Shown piece by piece: positions 1 through 9,840 of a stretch of DNA of 60,402 bases. Numbering within the stretch: position 1 is the first letter of the stretch; each line of letters opens with the position of its first letter. Made by a program: the position numbers and the translations under genes. Source of the stretch: Asterionellopsis glacialis. Taxonomy: Eukaryota; Bacillariophyta; Plagiogrammaphyceae; Rhaphoneidales; Asterionellopsidaceae. The notes below the pieces were generated by a model, which had not been told where the DNA came from, did not search any database, and saw nothing but the letters and a program-made list of their open reading frames with translations. The stretch is taken from assembly GCA_014885115.2 (NCBI GenBank), contig WKLE02001216.1:1-60402 (forward strand). Direction: 5' to 3'.

Positions 1-240
1 CGTTTCAAATAAAGACCACAAACAATTTCACAACCTGATGCATTTTTTATAAACCACCTCGAGACCGACCGACAAGAGACCAGAGTTGGATGAATACCTG
101 GTACCAGTAAATGGCGAAGACAATTAGTGCACCTGGCCCTGTACGAAGTGTTTCATATCATTCCACCGCTCCACTGCGATTGAGTTGACGAAAAAGCCAG
201 CGTGAAATTCGTATCTGTAAGCTGAATAGCTGTGTTCAGC

Positions 241-1032
241 ATGTCAAGTAGTACTCTTGATGAAGTCTTCCTTCTACTAGAGAATCCGAAGAAATCCAAC
301 AATCTTGGTCCTATTCTACGATGCGCTGCAGCCTTTGGAATTCGCACAGTAGTTTTTGTTGGCTATGAAAAATGTTCTACGGACGGATCACACGGAGCCG
401 CAAAGCATATAAATGTGATGGCTTTTCCGACTGTAGATCAAGCCCTTTCGTTCCTTCGAGAGACTTGTAAGTGCAAGTCAATCGTAGGCATGTTGGGTGG
501 TTCTCCAGGTGCGTATCAATCAAAGGGGTGCATCGTCAGAGAGGATAAGGAGTCAAATGTTGTGTCAATACAACAAGCAAAGGTAAATGAATCTAGTGGT
601 GAAGAAAATGACCAAAGTGCCGGACTCTTGTACCCACAGTCGTTTCCTATAGATGTGCGACCATTTCGTAAGGGGAATTGTTGTTTTGCGCTTAGCAAGG
701 ATTGGAGAGGCTTGCCCATCCATTTGGCAAGGTGCTGTGACATGTTTGTCCATGTCCCCCACTCCAACATTTATCAACAGCAACTTCTGGACACTCCTAG
801 TTGCATCTCTGTTGTTCTTCACCACTTTACTTCTTCTGCCGGTTATAATGAACGGGATTACACTGGACACAAGTTTGAGGTACAACAAGGAGTAAAGCTT
901 GCATTAAAGGATGACAGAGAGAAGACGATTGCAAGAGCTCAAAAACGGCAAGAGAATTGTCAAGAGGTCGATGATATAAATCCTCAAGGATTGTATGGAG
1001 TAGTTTTTGGTGATGACAATGTCGATTACTGA
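241..1032 (+). CDS. SpoU/TrmH-family (SPOUT) RNA 2'-O-methyltransferase-like protein
   Basis: Single-exon protein of 263 residues. I start it at the ATG at 241; the frame upstream offers only a GTG. The N-terminus has SPOUT motif 1 (N20, G23 and R27 in NNLGPILRCAAAFGI), and near residue 190 there is a motif-3-like LDTPSCISVVLHHF. The family transfers a methyl group from S-adenosylmethionine to the ribose 2'-OH of tRNA or rRNA through a trefoil-knot fold. Motif 2 is unusual: where the family normally has an N-E-x-x-G segment, this protein reads SKDWRGLP. About 45 acidic or low-complexity residues are inserted between motifs 1 and 2. The RNA target cannot be told from sequence. It converges with the small gene at 1177-1520. 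Family assignment is good; activity is less certain because of the motif 2 change. Confidence 0.82.
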   Translation: MSSSTLDEVFLLLENPKKSNNLGPILRCAAAFGIRTVVFVGYEKCSTDGSHGAAKHINVMAFPTVDQALSFLRETCKCKSIVGMLGGSPGAYQSKGCIVREDKESNVVSIQQAKVNESSGEENDQSAGLLYPQSFPIDVRPFRKGNCCFALSKDWRGLPIHLARCCDMFVHVPHSNIYQQQLLDTPSCISVVLHHFTSSAGYNERDYTGHKFEVQQGVKLALKDDREKTIARAQKRQENCQEVDDINPQGLYGVVFGDDNVDY

Positions 1033-1176
1033 TAGTCAACAATCAAGTGAAGCTTTCCACGGACACCGAAATAAAATGCTTGTAAAACGACACGACAATA
1101 AATGCGAAAGCTTGTAAAGACCATACGTATTCTATACAATGACAGCTATCTCTCTCTATTTCTCTTGTGATTGCTA

Positions 1177-1520
1177 CTAATACTTTCGATTATAGCGGCT
1201 GCGGGGATCTCCACGAAAACTATTGTAAATCGCCCTAGCGAGCGCACTGGCAAAAAACCCAGCGAGGTATCTTACAATCAATTCATGGTGAAAATTTGGG
1301 TGATTCTGATCCCAATTCCAAAGATCTGTTCGAATTTCAGCCTCCCGCGTTGCTTTTTCCGCAGACTGTTCAATTGATCGCCAGCCTTTCATCCACCTAG
1401 TAGTCACGCACAGAATCGACCAAAATATTCTAAACGTTAGAAACTCACATTATACCACTTTGACTTCGACTTTTTACAAAACTACTAAGAATTTTTTCCT
1501 TACCACGTGCGTTCACCCAT
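1177..1520 (-). CDS. Small two-exon gene, unknown 78-residue protein
   Basis: Exon 1 is 1504-1520 (17 nt, beginning MGERT) and exon 2 is 1177-1396. The 107-nt intron 1397-1503 has a GTAAGG donor and a CTACTAG acceptor. The join falls inside a Trp codon and keeps one frame to a TAG at 1177. The protein (MGERTWWMKGWRS...) is charged and tryptophan-rich up to about residue 45, then has a mostly hydrophobic stretch (LIVRYLAGFFASALARAIYN) and a basic tail. I do not recognise a family; the size and composition would suit a small mitochondrial or membrane-associated subunit, which is inference. Support comes from the well-formed intron of typical local length, the ATG start and the protein-like composition. 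An alternative is a chance open frame. Confidence 0.58.
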
Positions 1521-2559
1521 TCCACGACCAGGAACTATAAGGTCGACCCACACTTCAATTATTTTGTCCACAATGGCTGCCGGGCGGACCTAAAGATAAA
1601 TTGTTTAGATATAGAATAAAAAAAGAATTTAAAAAAAAAAACTGGCAAATAATTCTGAACATGATGCCATTCCTAATACTATACTCACTGACTGAACTGT
1701 GTAAACAAAGGCTAACTGGCCCAAGAACCAATCCATTTTGTCCTCGAATGTATGTTTTCAACTGATACTGCAGAGGTGGGTTTGAATTAGAAATCGAATA
1801 GGCTGAGACCTGACGAGTGAACCGGTCCAGATCGTGCCAAAAAATATGTTTTTCAAAAGTTCTCACTTCTGTTGCTTTGAATGCTGATGTGAAATAGTTA
1901 TGTTCGATCCCCTGCGGCCAGCACCTCGATACCTCTCTTTACTTGCAGTTTGCCTTCGTCGCTTCACGAAGACTAGGACTAGGAGTGGCGGTAGTAAGTA
2001 GACTCTCTAGAGACTAGGACTCAAGAGGTCGTAGAGGAAAGGTTGAATCTCAAAAAAATGATGGAGCATTATTTGTGCTTCGCGGGAGGTACTACCAGTA
2101 CCTCTGCAACATGTTGCTGGAGTGATGAGAATACAGTAATGGGCTACGTAATCTGTCGGAATGAAATCCTGAGCACTGGGATTTTATATTGCCACATAAC
2201 TCTACGGTGCGTGCATAAATCCGCCATTATCGTTAGACTAATATGATTCGAGTCCTAGTTACGAGAAATACATTACAGTAAAGTACAATACGTAGGATTT
2301 TATATAGGACGTACCAGGTACAAAGTGTAGTACAATACCTCCTTCAGTAAAGAACCCCGCCGACTGCTGACGCAAAATCAACATCTGACCATCATCCGAC
2401 CATACAACAGCGTTATCAGCACATCATCGTTGCGTCTTATTTTTTTATTAGCTTTCTCTAGAGCAGTACTGTCTCAGTGAAACCGTTGAAACCAAATAAA
2501 CCGGCGCCAACAATACCTTTTTACCGTACTTGACAAGCGGAATTTCAATCTATTCAACC
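1521..2559. other. Intergenic, no gene seen
   Basis: This lies between the divergent small gene at 1177-1520 and the CMC1 gene. It contains a run of short palindromic words (for example GACTCTCTAGAGACTAGG near 2001 and GTACCAGGTAC near 2313) and no supported exon. Open frames here are short and have no recognisable composition. It must hold the promoters of both flanking genes. Confidence 0.6.
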
Positions 2560-2877
2560 ATGTCACATGAAAATCCAGATGCCGAATACCAAGCTCGGGT
2601 GAAAGAATACTCCCGTGAAGGTCGACTGTCATTCCAGAAATTTGCAGAACACAAGATGAGAGGCGAATTTAAAGCCCAGGCGATGGAGAAGTGTAACGAA
2701 CCAATCAAGGCATTTGCGGAGTGTGCAGAAAACCAGGGATTACTTGTTGTCTTTAATTGCCGGAAATTTCACAGAGAATTCCAAGAATGCATGGTTGAAC
2801 ATAATTCGAACGAAGCATTCGAACGATACAAGGAAGAGCATAAAAATGAACTCGAAAAAAAGGTCTTGAGAACATAG
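2560..2877 (+). CDS. CMC1-like twin CX9C mitochondrial protein
   Basis: Single-exon protein of 105 residues. The start is the ATG at 2560 in an ACCATGTC context; the longer frame upstream would begin at TTG. The core carries two exact CX9C motifs, CNEPIKAFAEC and CRKFHREFQEC, which form a disulfide-linked helical hairpin. Proteins of this type are imported into the mitochondrial intermembrane space by the MIA40/ERV1 relay. The spacing between the motifs, the total length and the following charged helix match CMC1, which in yeast and animals helps copper delivery and COX1 maturation in cytochrome c oxidase assembly. Other twin-CX9C proteins share the motif, so CMC1 rather than CMC2 or a complex I subunit is likely but not certain. 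It is followed by the convergent coiled-coil gene. Confidence 0.82.
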   Translation: MSHENPDAEYQARVKEYSREGRLSFQKFAEHKMRGEFKAQAMEKCNEPIKAFAECAENQGLLVVFNCRKFHREFQECMVEHNSNEAFERYKEEHKNELEKKVLRT

Positions 2878-3270
2878 GTTACCTATCTAGTCTCTCAGCC
2901 ATACTGGATCTTCCTTCTCCTGGTAGATAGTAGTGTGACTTTATTTGGTTGCTCGTATTTAGAATCTTTGATGAAGTTACTATTAGATGCCTTACTTTTG
3001 GGGGTAAAAACCCAAATACAGGATAAGGCAGACATGTGCGCGTCGCGTATCATTTCACGACGCAAAGAATCCAGCTTGTGGCAGTAGCGTCAGTTTCTGA
3101 ATACCAGGTTGTTTTATATATATAACGGGTACTGTTTTAAAATTATAACTCTTTCCTATTTTCTCGTTGATAACTCTTTTTGAATTTTCTTTGATACATT
3201 TGGTACATGCAAAAATATAATGTGGTTGGTTGAGCAGAAAAACGATGTGTCACACTGTAGTCTCATACAT
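2878..3270. other. Convergent intergenic region
   Basis: These 393 bases separate the stop codons of the CMC1 and coiled-coil genes and should hold both 3' ends. The sequence is AT-rich near 3110-3220. I see no additional exon or RNA gene. Confidence 0.6.
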
Positions 3271-6200
3271 CTACACATTCTCAAACTCCACTTTCTTTTC
3301 CTCAACACAACTATCGCTGGCTGCCGGTTCCTTTTCTTTGCTAATTCTAGCTAGTTGCCTCCTGAGCAATTCCAATTCCTTTTCTTTTGCCTCCATTTTT
3401 AACCGATTTACTAAAGCTTCGCCCTGCGCTTTTTTCAACTCTTTTTTGTGAGCCTCCTCTTGTGTTTCCTTCTCCTTATTGAGCTTTTCCACCTGTGTCC
3501 TGAGCGAAACAGACATACTTTCATGCTTCTTCGATTTCTCAAGAAGAGATGTGATCACAGAGGAGCTATCGTTGATCCGAAATTTCGTATCTTCCAACAT
3601 GGTCTTGTTTGCTTTCTCCAAAGATGAAATGATCATTTTGGCGTTGGCCAAAGCTGCTTTCTCTTTTTTAAGTTCTTTTTCTGTCACTTCCTTCTCCTTC
3701 AGGGCTTTGTTTAGCTTTTTTTGGATATTCAATCCACCTCCTTGTGCTAGTAAAGTAGCAACAGCCTCTGCCTTGGAATGTGAATACTCGGAGGAGTCGA
3801 TATTCAATGGTTTCTTTGCCAAGATGGCTTCTACGGCAATATCTTCTTCGTCTCCATCTGAAGCATCTGAAATGTAGCCCACATCAACAATATCAAGACT
3901 ATCACGAAGCACAGCAAGTTCTCTTTCCTTCCTCATGAGAACCTCAAAGTTGGTTCTGCAATTACTTTCCAAGTTGATAATTTTGGCATTCAATTCTTCT
4001 TCAGTCTTTTTGCTCTTTTCCTTAGTACAGTCCACTTCACTCCGAAGCTGATCGATCTCGAGAGTTTGCAAACGAACTTTCTCTTGCAACCTATCTACTG
4101 TTGCTTTTTCCTGTTCCAACTTTCCTAGTAATTCCTTTGCAGCGTCGTTTTGAATAATGGAACTCAAATGATGACTCAAATCATGAGCGCGAGTACCACC
4201 TATGGTAGATGAGAGATCGGTTTCAGCCATGCTTAGAACCGAGCTATCTTCGTCTTGGTCACTATCATTCACAGTGGTTTCAGAAACAAGTCTCGTTGCC
4301 TCCAACGTTTCTAATGATTGACTGAGTACTCCAGAAATCTGCTCAATCACATCACTATCTTGACTACCCGAAGCAGCTGCTGCCTCGTGAACTGCAGCAA
4401 CAGAACGAAGTTCAGACAAAGCACTCTCAAGTTTATTTCGCAAAGTACGCTGTTCGAATGCTAGTTCCTTCACCTGTTCACGTGTTAGTCCAGTATTCCT
4501 TCGCGACTGCATGCTACGCATCTCAATAGCGAGTTGGTCGAGTGTCCGCTTTTTGTACGATAGCTCACCCTTTAACTGATCAACTATTTCATTTTTCTCT
4601 TTCAATTTTCCTCGCAACTCAGTTGCAAGTGAATTATTTGCATTTTCCAGCGATGCAATAATGCTCTTAGCCATATTCAAAGAGGCTTTCTTTTCTTCGA
4701 CCTCCGAAACGAGAGACTCTACGTTGGCTGTGTCCTCGTTTCCATTGGGCATCAAAATTGCAACCTTATTCTGAAGCTTTTCTAATTTCTCTTCGCGATC
4801 TTTCAGAGAGCTGGTCAGATCCTCCTCAATCTTGGAGCCGACGTCAAGTTTTTCCTTTACAGTAGTAAGCTCCTTTTCCAGTAAACTAATCTTGCCATTT
4901 TTTCTAGTTAAATCAGCCTTAATATCGCACAATGCATGTTCATTTTCCTCAAGCGTGCGCTTCAGGGTTTCCATTTCTTTTTCAAGTTCAGAGGCTCGTT
5001 TGGCTTCTGCTCTCAGAGACATCAAAATCTCGACATCGTCGCTCTGCTTCATTTTCTCTTCAAGCTGTTGCTTTTCTTTTTGTACTTTTTCGATTTCGCT
5101 ATTTAATTCATTAACCATCGATTCATTCTGCATATTCGTATCGGCCAGGACACGTTGAATTGCCTGAATGTTTCGTTCGTGCTCCTCTTCCTTAAGACGC
5201 CTGTCTTCTCGGGCTTCCTTCAACCTGCATTCAAGTCGAAGTACCGATCTTTCCAGCTCCTTAATCTTGTTTTCGTTCCCCTTGAACATACTGCTAACCG
5301 CCTTCGAACGCTTGAGGATTGCGATTTGTTTGTTCGCGTCGGCGATTTTCTTCTCCATTTCTTCTTTTTCATTTCCAGCTTCAATAAGTTTTGCAGAAGC
5401 CTGCTGAAGCTCGTTTTCTAGATTTACGCGTCTTGCTTGAGATTCCGTCTTCATGGTCTCCAAGCGTGAATGGATTGTATCCCACAACTCCTTTTCCTCA
5501 TCGGTCATATTCTTTGGTTCTTGCAAAGCCTTGACGCCCTTGGATAGACGAATCAAAGCAGCAGAGCTTTTGATAGAATGGTCTTCAGCACCACCCACCG
5601 ACAACATCTCGGCATCTTGATTGAGTGAATCGTACGATTGCGTTTGCGAAATGATTGAAACATTGCGATCCGGACTATCAAGATTTAGAGAATTTCTTCC
5701 CGAAGGTGGATGCCCGGATTGCTCATGTCTATCTTTTCCCAGACTGACATCGACCGTAGATCTATTCAGAGCAGGTGGGTCTTGCTTAGGTGATTCAGGT
5801 ACGATATATGTTGAAATATCTGTTGAAACATCCATTGATGTCTCTGGTGTTACAGGATCTGGCGTAGGCTGATCAATAAAGTCACTTGGAACTTCCACAC
5901 GTTTTGCAACATTTTGTTCGTCCTCTAGTATGTCTGTTGAAATATCTGTTGAAACATCAATTGAAGTCTCTGGTGTTACAGGATCTAGCGTAGGCTGATC
6001 GAATAAATCACTTGGAACTTCCACACGTTTCGCAACCTTTTTTTCGTCCTCTGGCATGTCATCGTCTACGAGAGAGGAGCTGCGGGTACGGCCAGCACCA
6101 AAGCTAGAGTACGGAGAAATAGGTGGCGGATCATCGATTGGGATCCTTCTCGTTTCCTTGAGCGAAGGTGAGCCACTCAATGAAGGGATAACCGGACGTG

Positions 6201-6363
6201 GTGACTGAACATTACTAGTAGACTTTGGAGATTTGGAAGACAGTTTGAGCGCTTCAGATCTCAGTGTATGACGGCTTTTCGTAGGAGTTCTAGGCTTGAT
6301 GTTCTCCTGCATCAGCCGACGGCGTCTGGCACTTCTTGCATCGACGGGTGCCGCCGTCGACAT
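3271..6363 (-). CDS. Large coiled-coil protein, function unknown (1030 aa)
   Basis: One uninterrupted reading frame of 1030 codons from the ATG at 6363. Residues 1 to about 270 are Ser/Pro/Thr-rich, basic at the start and probably disordered, and contain two tandem 42-residue repeats (AKRVEVPSD...DQPT...DVSTDIST). From about residue 280 to the end it is almost continuous heptad-type coiled coil rich in Lys, Glu, Leu and Gln, broken by an acidic, Ser-rich segment near residues 690-720 and another around 830-860. Two coiled-coil segments resemble each other (ASLNMAKSIIASLENANN and AALANAKMIISSLEKANK), suggesting internal duplication. No ATPase, motor or other catalytic motif is visible. It could be a centrosomal, cytoskeletal or golgin-like scaffold; I cannot distinguish these. 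Low-complexity coiled coils hit many unrelated proteins, so names from searches would be unreliable. Confidence 0.85.
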   Translation of the reverse strand: MSTAAPVDARSARRRRLMQENIKPRTPTKSRHTLRSEALKLSSKSPKSTSNVQSPRPVIPSLSGSPSLKETRRIPIDDPPPISPYSSFGAGRTRSSSLVDDDMPEDEKKVAKRVEVPSDLFDQPTLDPVTPETSIDVSTDISTDILEDEQNVAKRVEVPSDFIDQPTPDPVTPETSMDVSTDISTYIVPESPKQDPPALNRSTVDVSLGKDRHEQSGHPPSGRNSLNLDSPDRNVSIISQTQSYDSLNQDAEMLSVGGAEDHSIKSSAALIRLSKGVKALQEPKNMTDEEKELWDTIHSRLETMKTESQARRVNLENELQQASAKLIEAGNEKEEMEKKIADANKQIAILKRSKAVSSMFKGNENKIKELERSVLRLECRLKEAREDRRLKEEEHERNIQAIQRVLADTNMQNESMVNELNSEIEKVQKEKQQLEEKMKQSDDVEILMSLRAEAKRASELEKEMETLKRTLEENEHALCDIKADLTRKNGKISLLEKELTTVKEKLDVGSKIEEDLTSSLKDREEKLEKLQNKVAILMPNGNEDTANVESLVSEVEEKKASLNMAKSIIASLENANNSLATELRGKLKEKNEIVDQLKGELSYKKRTLDQLAIEMRSMQSRRNTGLTREQVKELAFEQRTLRNKLESALSELRSVAAVHEAAAASGSQDSDVIEQISGVLSQSLETLEATRLVSETTVNDSDQDEDSSVLSMAETDLSSTIGGTRAHDLSHHLSSIIQNDAAKELLGKLEQEKATVDRLQEKVRLQTLEIDQLRSEVDCTKEKSKKTEEELNAKIINLESNCRTNFEVLMRKERELAVLRDSLDIVDVGYISDASDGDEEDIAVEAILAKKPLNIDSSEYSHSKAEAVATLLAQGGGLNIQKKLNKALKEKEVTEKELKKEKAALANAKMIISSLEKANKTMLEDTKFRINDSSSVITSLLEKSKKHESMSVSLRTQVEKLNKEKETQEEAHKKELKKAQGEALVNRLKMEAKEKELELLRRQLARISKEKEPAASDSCVEEKKVEFENV
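5797..6048 (-). repeat. Tandem 126-bp duplication inside the coiled-coil gene
   Basis: Two adjacent copies, 5797-5922 and 5923-6048, align base for base with few differences; for example GTTGAAAC recurs at 5822 and 5948. The unit is a multiple of three and encodes 42 residues, so the duplication keeps the frame. Confidence 0.85.
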
Positions 6364-6905
6364 TGTTTCTACAACTTTGTAGTTTCTTTTCTTCGTTCCC
6401 TCTCTTGGAAACTAAAGATCTTCAGCCCCAACGTTCTCCTTTTTTTCTGAAAAAATCTAGTGTCCATCACTGCTTCCTCGTGCATGAAGACAGTATTCCA
6501 GCATGCATTCTCGATGGCAGTCTTGTGAGCCGTTTCGTATGTTTTTGAAATTTTTGATGACATATGGGAGTAGGACATGTTCTAAATTACGTATATGTAA
6601 CTGAATATTTGATTAAATTTACATAAAATTTATAAAGTAAGTATGAAATTTTTAATTTAGAAAAGTACTCGTGACTTATGTAGGTTGAAGCCGAATACGA
6701 AATATAAAAAGCGTAAAATTGTACATGGTCTTTGAACAGGATTTTTCCTGTGTACATGAATACAAATGGAAGTATCTTTTTTCATCATTGGGTAATGGAT
6801 GGTATTTATTTATTATCCAATGAAAAATCAGGCATCATTGGTTTTTCGAGAATATACAATTAGTATGGTATTGTCGCCGATGCTCTTTTCCCAGAAGACT
6901 ATAAA

Positions 6906-7040
6906 TAAAATAGAAACGTTGGTACATGGCCCAGTACTATCCAGAGTACCTGGTACGTATTGTACCAGGTACTTTTTTCTTCAATAATTAGGAACCAAGA
7001 AGACACGACCAATATGAATACCTGTAACTGTTACAGGTAC
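6906..7040 (+). repeat. Direct repeat, copy 1 (~135 bp)
   Basis: This stretch is repeated at 7134-7264 with small substitutions and indels. Shared landmarks in order are TAGAAACGTTGGTA, CAGTACTATCCAGAGTAC, TTTTTTCTTCAATAAT, AGGAACCAAGAAG and CGACCAATATGAATA. Neither copy contains a gene. Confidence 0.85.
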
Positions 7041-7133
7041 GTAATGTGTCGACCCGGCAGGGTTCCGGAACGGGACGGTAATCATTTGTCTCCAATTAGC
7101 ATCCCTGGGACACTCTTGCCCTCGGGACCTATT

Positions 7134-7264
7134 AAAATAGAAACGTTGGTATAATACATGGCACAGTACTATCCAGAGTACGTATTGTACCAGTTACTTT
7201 TTTCTTCAATAATGAGGAACCAAGAAGGCACGACCAATATGAATATCTGTAACTGTTACAGGTA
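7134..7264 (+). repeat. Direct repeat, copy 2 (~131 bp)
   Basis: Second copy of the element at 6906-7040, about 94 bp further on. It lacks one TACCTGG word present in copy 1 and has a short insertion after GTTGGTATAATACATGG. Confidence 0.85.
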
Positions 7265-7911
7265 CCTAGGTATATCAATTAACATAGCTTTACAGTACCT
7301 GGTACAAGGTAATCAGGCGGGTTGTACCAGGTAAAGAAGAAACTCTAAGTGAAGCGGTATTTTAATTCCTTACGAGTAAAATGTTACAGGAACCTGTTCC
7401 CAAGTTGGACGGACTATTATTTGAAAACCTGGTATCTATCGACATGGATAGAGCCGGGTGTCCTTCATACCTGTACCAGGTACTGTAAAAGGTACAGGTA
7501 GTTTACAGTCATTTTTAGCGTACCAGGTATTAATACCTTGCCTTACAAGGTAGGTCCTAGAGAGGTCCTAGTCGTACCTGTACATCCCTCTCTCTACTAG
7601 AGGTATACTGTAGAGAAACCAGAGAAACCTCTTCTGGTCTTAGACTAGTCTAGGTCCTACAGCTAGGAGGAGAGAGAGAGAGAGCGAGAGCCTTTTTCCA
7701 TCACCCATCACACAAGACAGACGCGAGTAGTCCTACCTGGTACGGTAGTCCTCTAAGGTCCTACAAACGTCTCAGTCTGTAGACTCTACTGTAGGACCTT
7801 GTCAAAGCAACCCAGGACCTCTACCTGGTAGATGATGATCAGGTTCTAGTTCCTGAAATCATTAGACAACAGCTTGAGCATAGAATTCCAGACTAAGTGT
7901 GGAAAGGCACC

Positions 7912-9478
7912 ATGCAGACAAACGACTACGGTTACGCACCAGATGGTGAAGTTCCGCTTTATGGTGAAGAGGCTTACGATGCAGCTGGTTATGATTATAC
8001 TTACGACGATGACGGAGTAGCATCTGAAGCAGGGCACAGTCAAGATATCGACTTTGATGACCCCAAAATTGCCAATTTGCCTCGGGTCCTTCTGATGGGA
8101 CCACGGCGGAGCGGGAAAACAAGTATTCAGGTAATCAACAGGCGCTATCAAGAATTTTTCCGCATTTCTGTTACCTAAAGCCAACAGTGGCTCTCACCCT
8201 CTGTCATTCCTGCCTCCCATTCGTCACTTAATTTTGTAAAATCGCACTTTTAGAGAGTTGTCTTTCAGAAAATGTCGCCCCACGAAACTTTATTTAGGTT
8301 GGAAGCAACGCAAAATCTAGAGAGAGCCGTTGTTGATCATACCCCTTTGTGTCAGTTTACCATTTGGGATTTTCCAGGCGACTACTATGGCATCTCGGAA
8401 GTTGAAAAGCAGGATGATATATTCTTAGGCTCCACTTCTATTGTTTTCGTTATGGATGCTCAGGATGAGCCCTATGATCATGTTCTTCAGAGTTTTACAA
8501 ATGCTGTCACTCGGGCTGTTGAAGTGAATCCATCTATTACGATTGAGGTGTTTATCAACAAAGTAGATGGAGAATTGTTTCTGAGTGATGAAGCCAAATA
8601 TGACTGTCGTCGAGATATTATGACAGCGGTCACAGACGAGCTTCAGGATGCAGGTGTCTCTCCTGAGGCTGTTCACATTAGGTATCACCTTACATCAATC
8701 TATGATCACTCAATTTACGAGGCCCTCAGTAGAGTCGTCCAGAGACTCATACCACAGCTACCAACTCTCGAGAACTTGTTGAATGTTTTGGTGAGCACGT
8801 GCTCAATGGAGAAAGCATACCTTTTTGATGTTGCCAGCAAACTTTATATTTCAACGGACTCTAGTCCCGTCGACATGCAAAGTGTCGAACTATGCTCAGA
8901 CATGATTGATGTTGTTCTCGATGTAAGCGGCATATATGGCTTAGGACCTCCTAATAAGGGCACAAGTGAGGAAACAGCTGCAATGATGCCATCCACAGAA
9001 AATCATAATGATCAAACGGAAGCCACTGCGTCACTGAGTACAGATGACCATGGAGCCTTAACAGAAGAGGCTGTTGCAGCAATGGATCCTTCCAATACTG
9101 CTGATGAGTTAGTTGGCACACTGATCAGTCAAGTTGGTGGAGACGACGAAGAAGACGATATTGGAGATACTGTGGACTCAGCATATGACAGCCAAAGTTC
9201 AAGTGTCATTCGGCTAAGCAATGGTATGGTAAGTACCAAATTGTTCGAACTAAGTATGATCCATTATTTTATGATCTATCTTTATTGACAAGTGACTTCT
9301 CTTCTTCTTGTAGGTTCTTTATTTAAAGGAAGTTGACACAATGCTTGGACTGGTTTGTATTACACGGTCCGAGAACTTTCGAAAGAAGAGTCTTATCAAC
9401 TACAATATTGGATGTCTCAAAAAAGCACTGCGTGCGCTGGTACAACCAAGTCCTGAGACTGTAAACGCATCAGCGTAG
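7912..9478 (+). CDS. RagC/RagD (Gtr2-type) small GTPase
   Basis: Three exons: 7912-8130, 8254-9228 and 9314-9478, with introns of 123 and 85 nt, giving 452 residues. Start is the ATG at 7912. After an acidic, Tyr-rich N-terminus the P-loop GPRRSGKTSIQ spans intron 1 and runs straight into RVVFQKMSPHETLF, which is nearly diagnostic for the RagC/D subgroup. Switch II reads IWDFPGDYYG, and the guanine motif is FINKVDG. The C-terminal half is a Roadblock-type dimerisation domain ending in YLKEVDTMLGLVCITRSENF and YNIGCLKKAL. In animals and fungi RagC/D pairs with RagA/B on the lysosome or vacuole to signal amino acids to TORC1. A Ser/Thr/Glu-rich insert of about 90 residues near residues 310-395 is not typical. 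A partner RagA is not in this window. Confidence 0.95.
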
Positions 9479-9840
9479 TGAATAGGGCTGGCTGTTGTGT
9501 AAAGTGCGGATTAGTGCATCACCATGCGTATATATATAAGGTCCGATGGGATGTGTCCACTGTGCAAAAGAAAACTTGAGAAAACACATGTTGGTAAAAG
9601 AGATACAGTAGGTCCAATAGAACATAATTCATTTTCTATATAAACCACCCTTTAGAAAGATGTTTTCAGTCAAAAATACGATTTATTTTTTTATGTAGTT
9701 AGATAGAAGTAATTTTTACCTACCAACTTCCTAAAATCAACAAGTCTAATAGCTTGCTACAGTCCACGACCTGCATTAAGCAATTGTCAATTGCAATTGC
9801 TTAAGGCAAGCTTGAAAATTTTGTATTGCTTATGAGCACC
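9479..9840. other. 3' flank of the RagC/D gene and edge of the AT-rich block
   Basis: It contains the gene's probable 3' end and then increasingly AT-rich DNA. The only structure I see is the stem-loop at 9758-9804. The last ordinary CpG before the CpG-free block is at 9840/9841. Confidence 0.6.
9758..9804. repeat. TACAGTCCA box plus perfect stem-loop
   Basis: TACAGTCCA (9758-9766) is followed by an 11-bp perfect inverted repeat, TTAAGCAATTG (9776-9786) and CAATTGCTTAA (9794-9804), with a 7-nt loop, and then GGCAAGCTTG. The same order of parts (TACAGTCCA, palindromic core, CAAGCTTG) forms the left end of the element at 14895-15201, so this looks like a solo or truncated end of the same family. 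Confidence 0.5.

Larger units (their letters stand above)
6364..7911. other. Palindrome-rich divergent intergenic region
   Basis: This is the shared upstream region of the coiled-coil gene and the RagC/D gene. 6560-6900 is AT-rich. 6940-7860 is packed with forms of TACCTGGTA/TACCAGGTA, with GGTCCTA/TAGGACC words from 7550, and with a GA-rich tract near 7672-7690. No supported exon is visible. Confidence 0.7.

Noticed and set aside
1902..1911. tRNA B-box-like GTTCGATCCC
   Set aside because: Flanking bases cannot form a T-stem and no A box or acceptor stem pairs with it.
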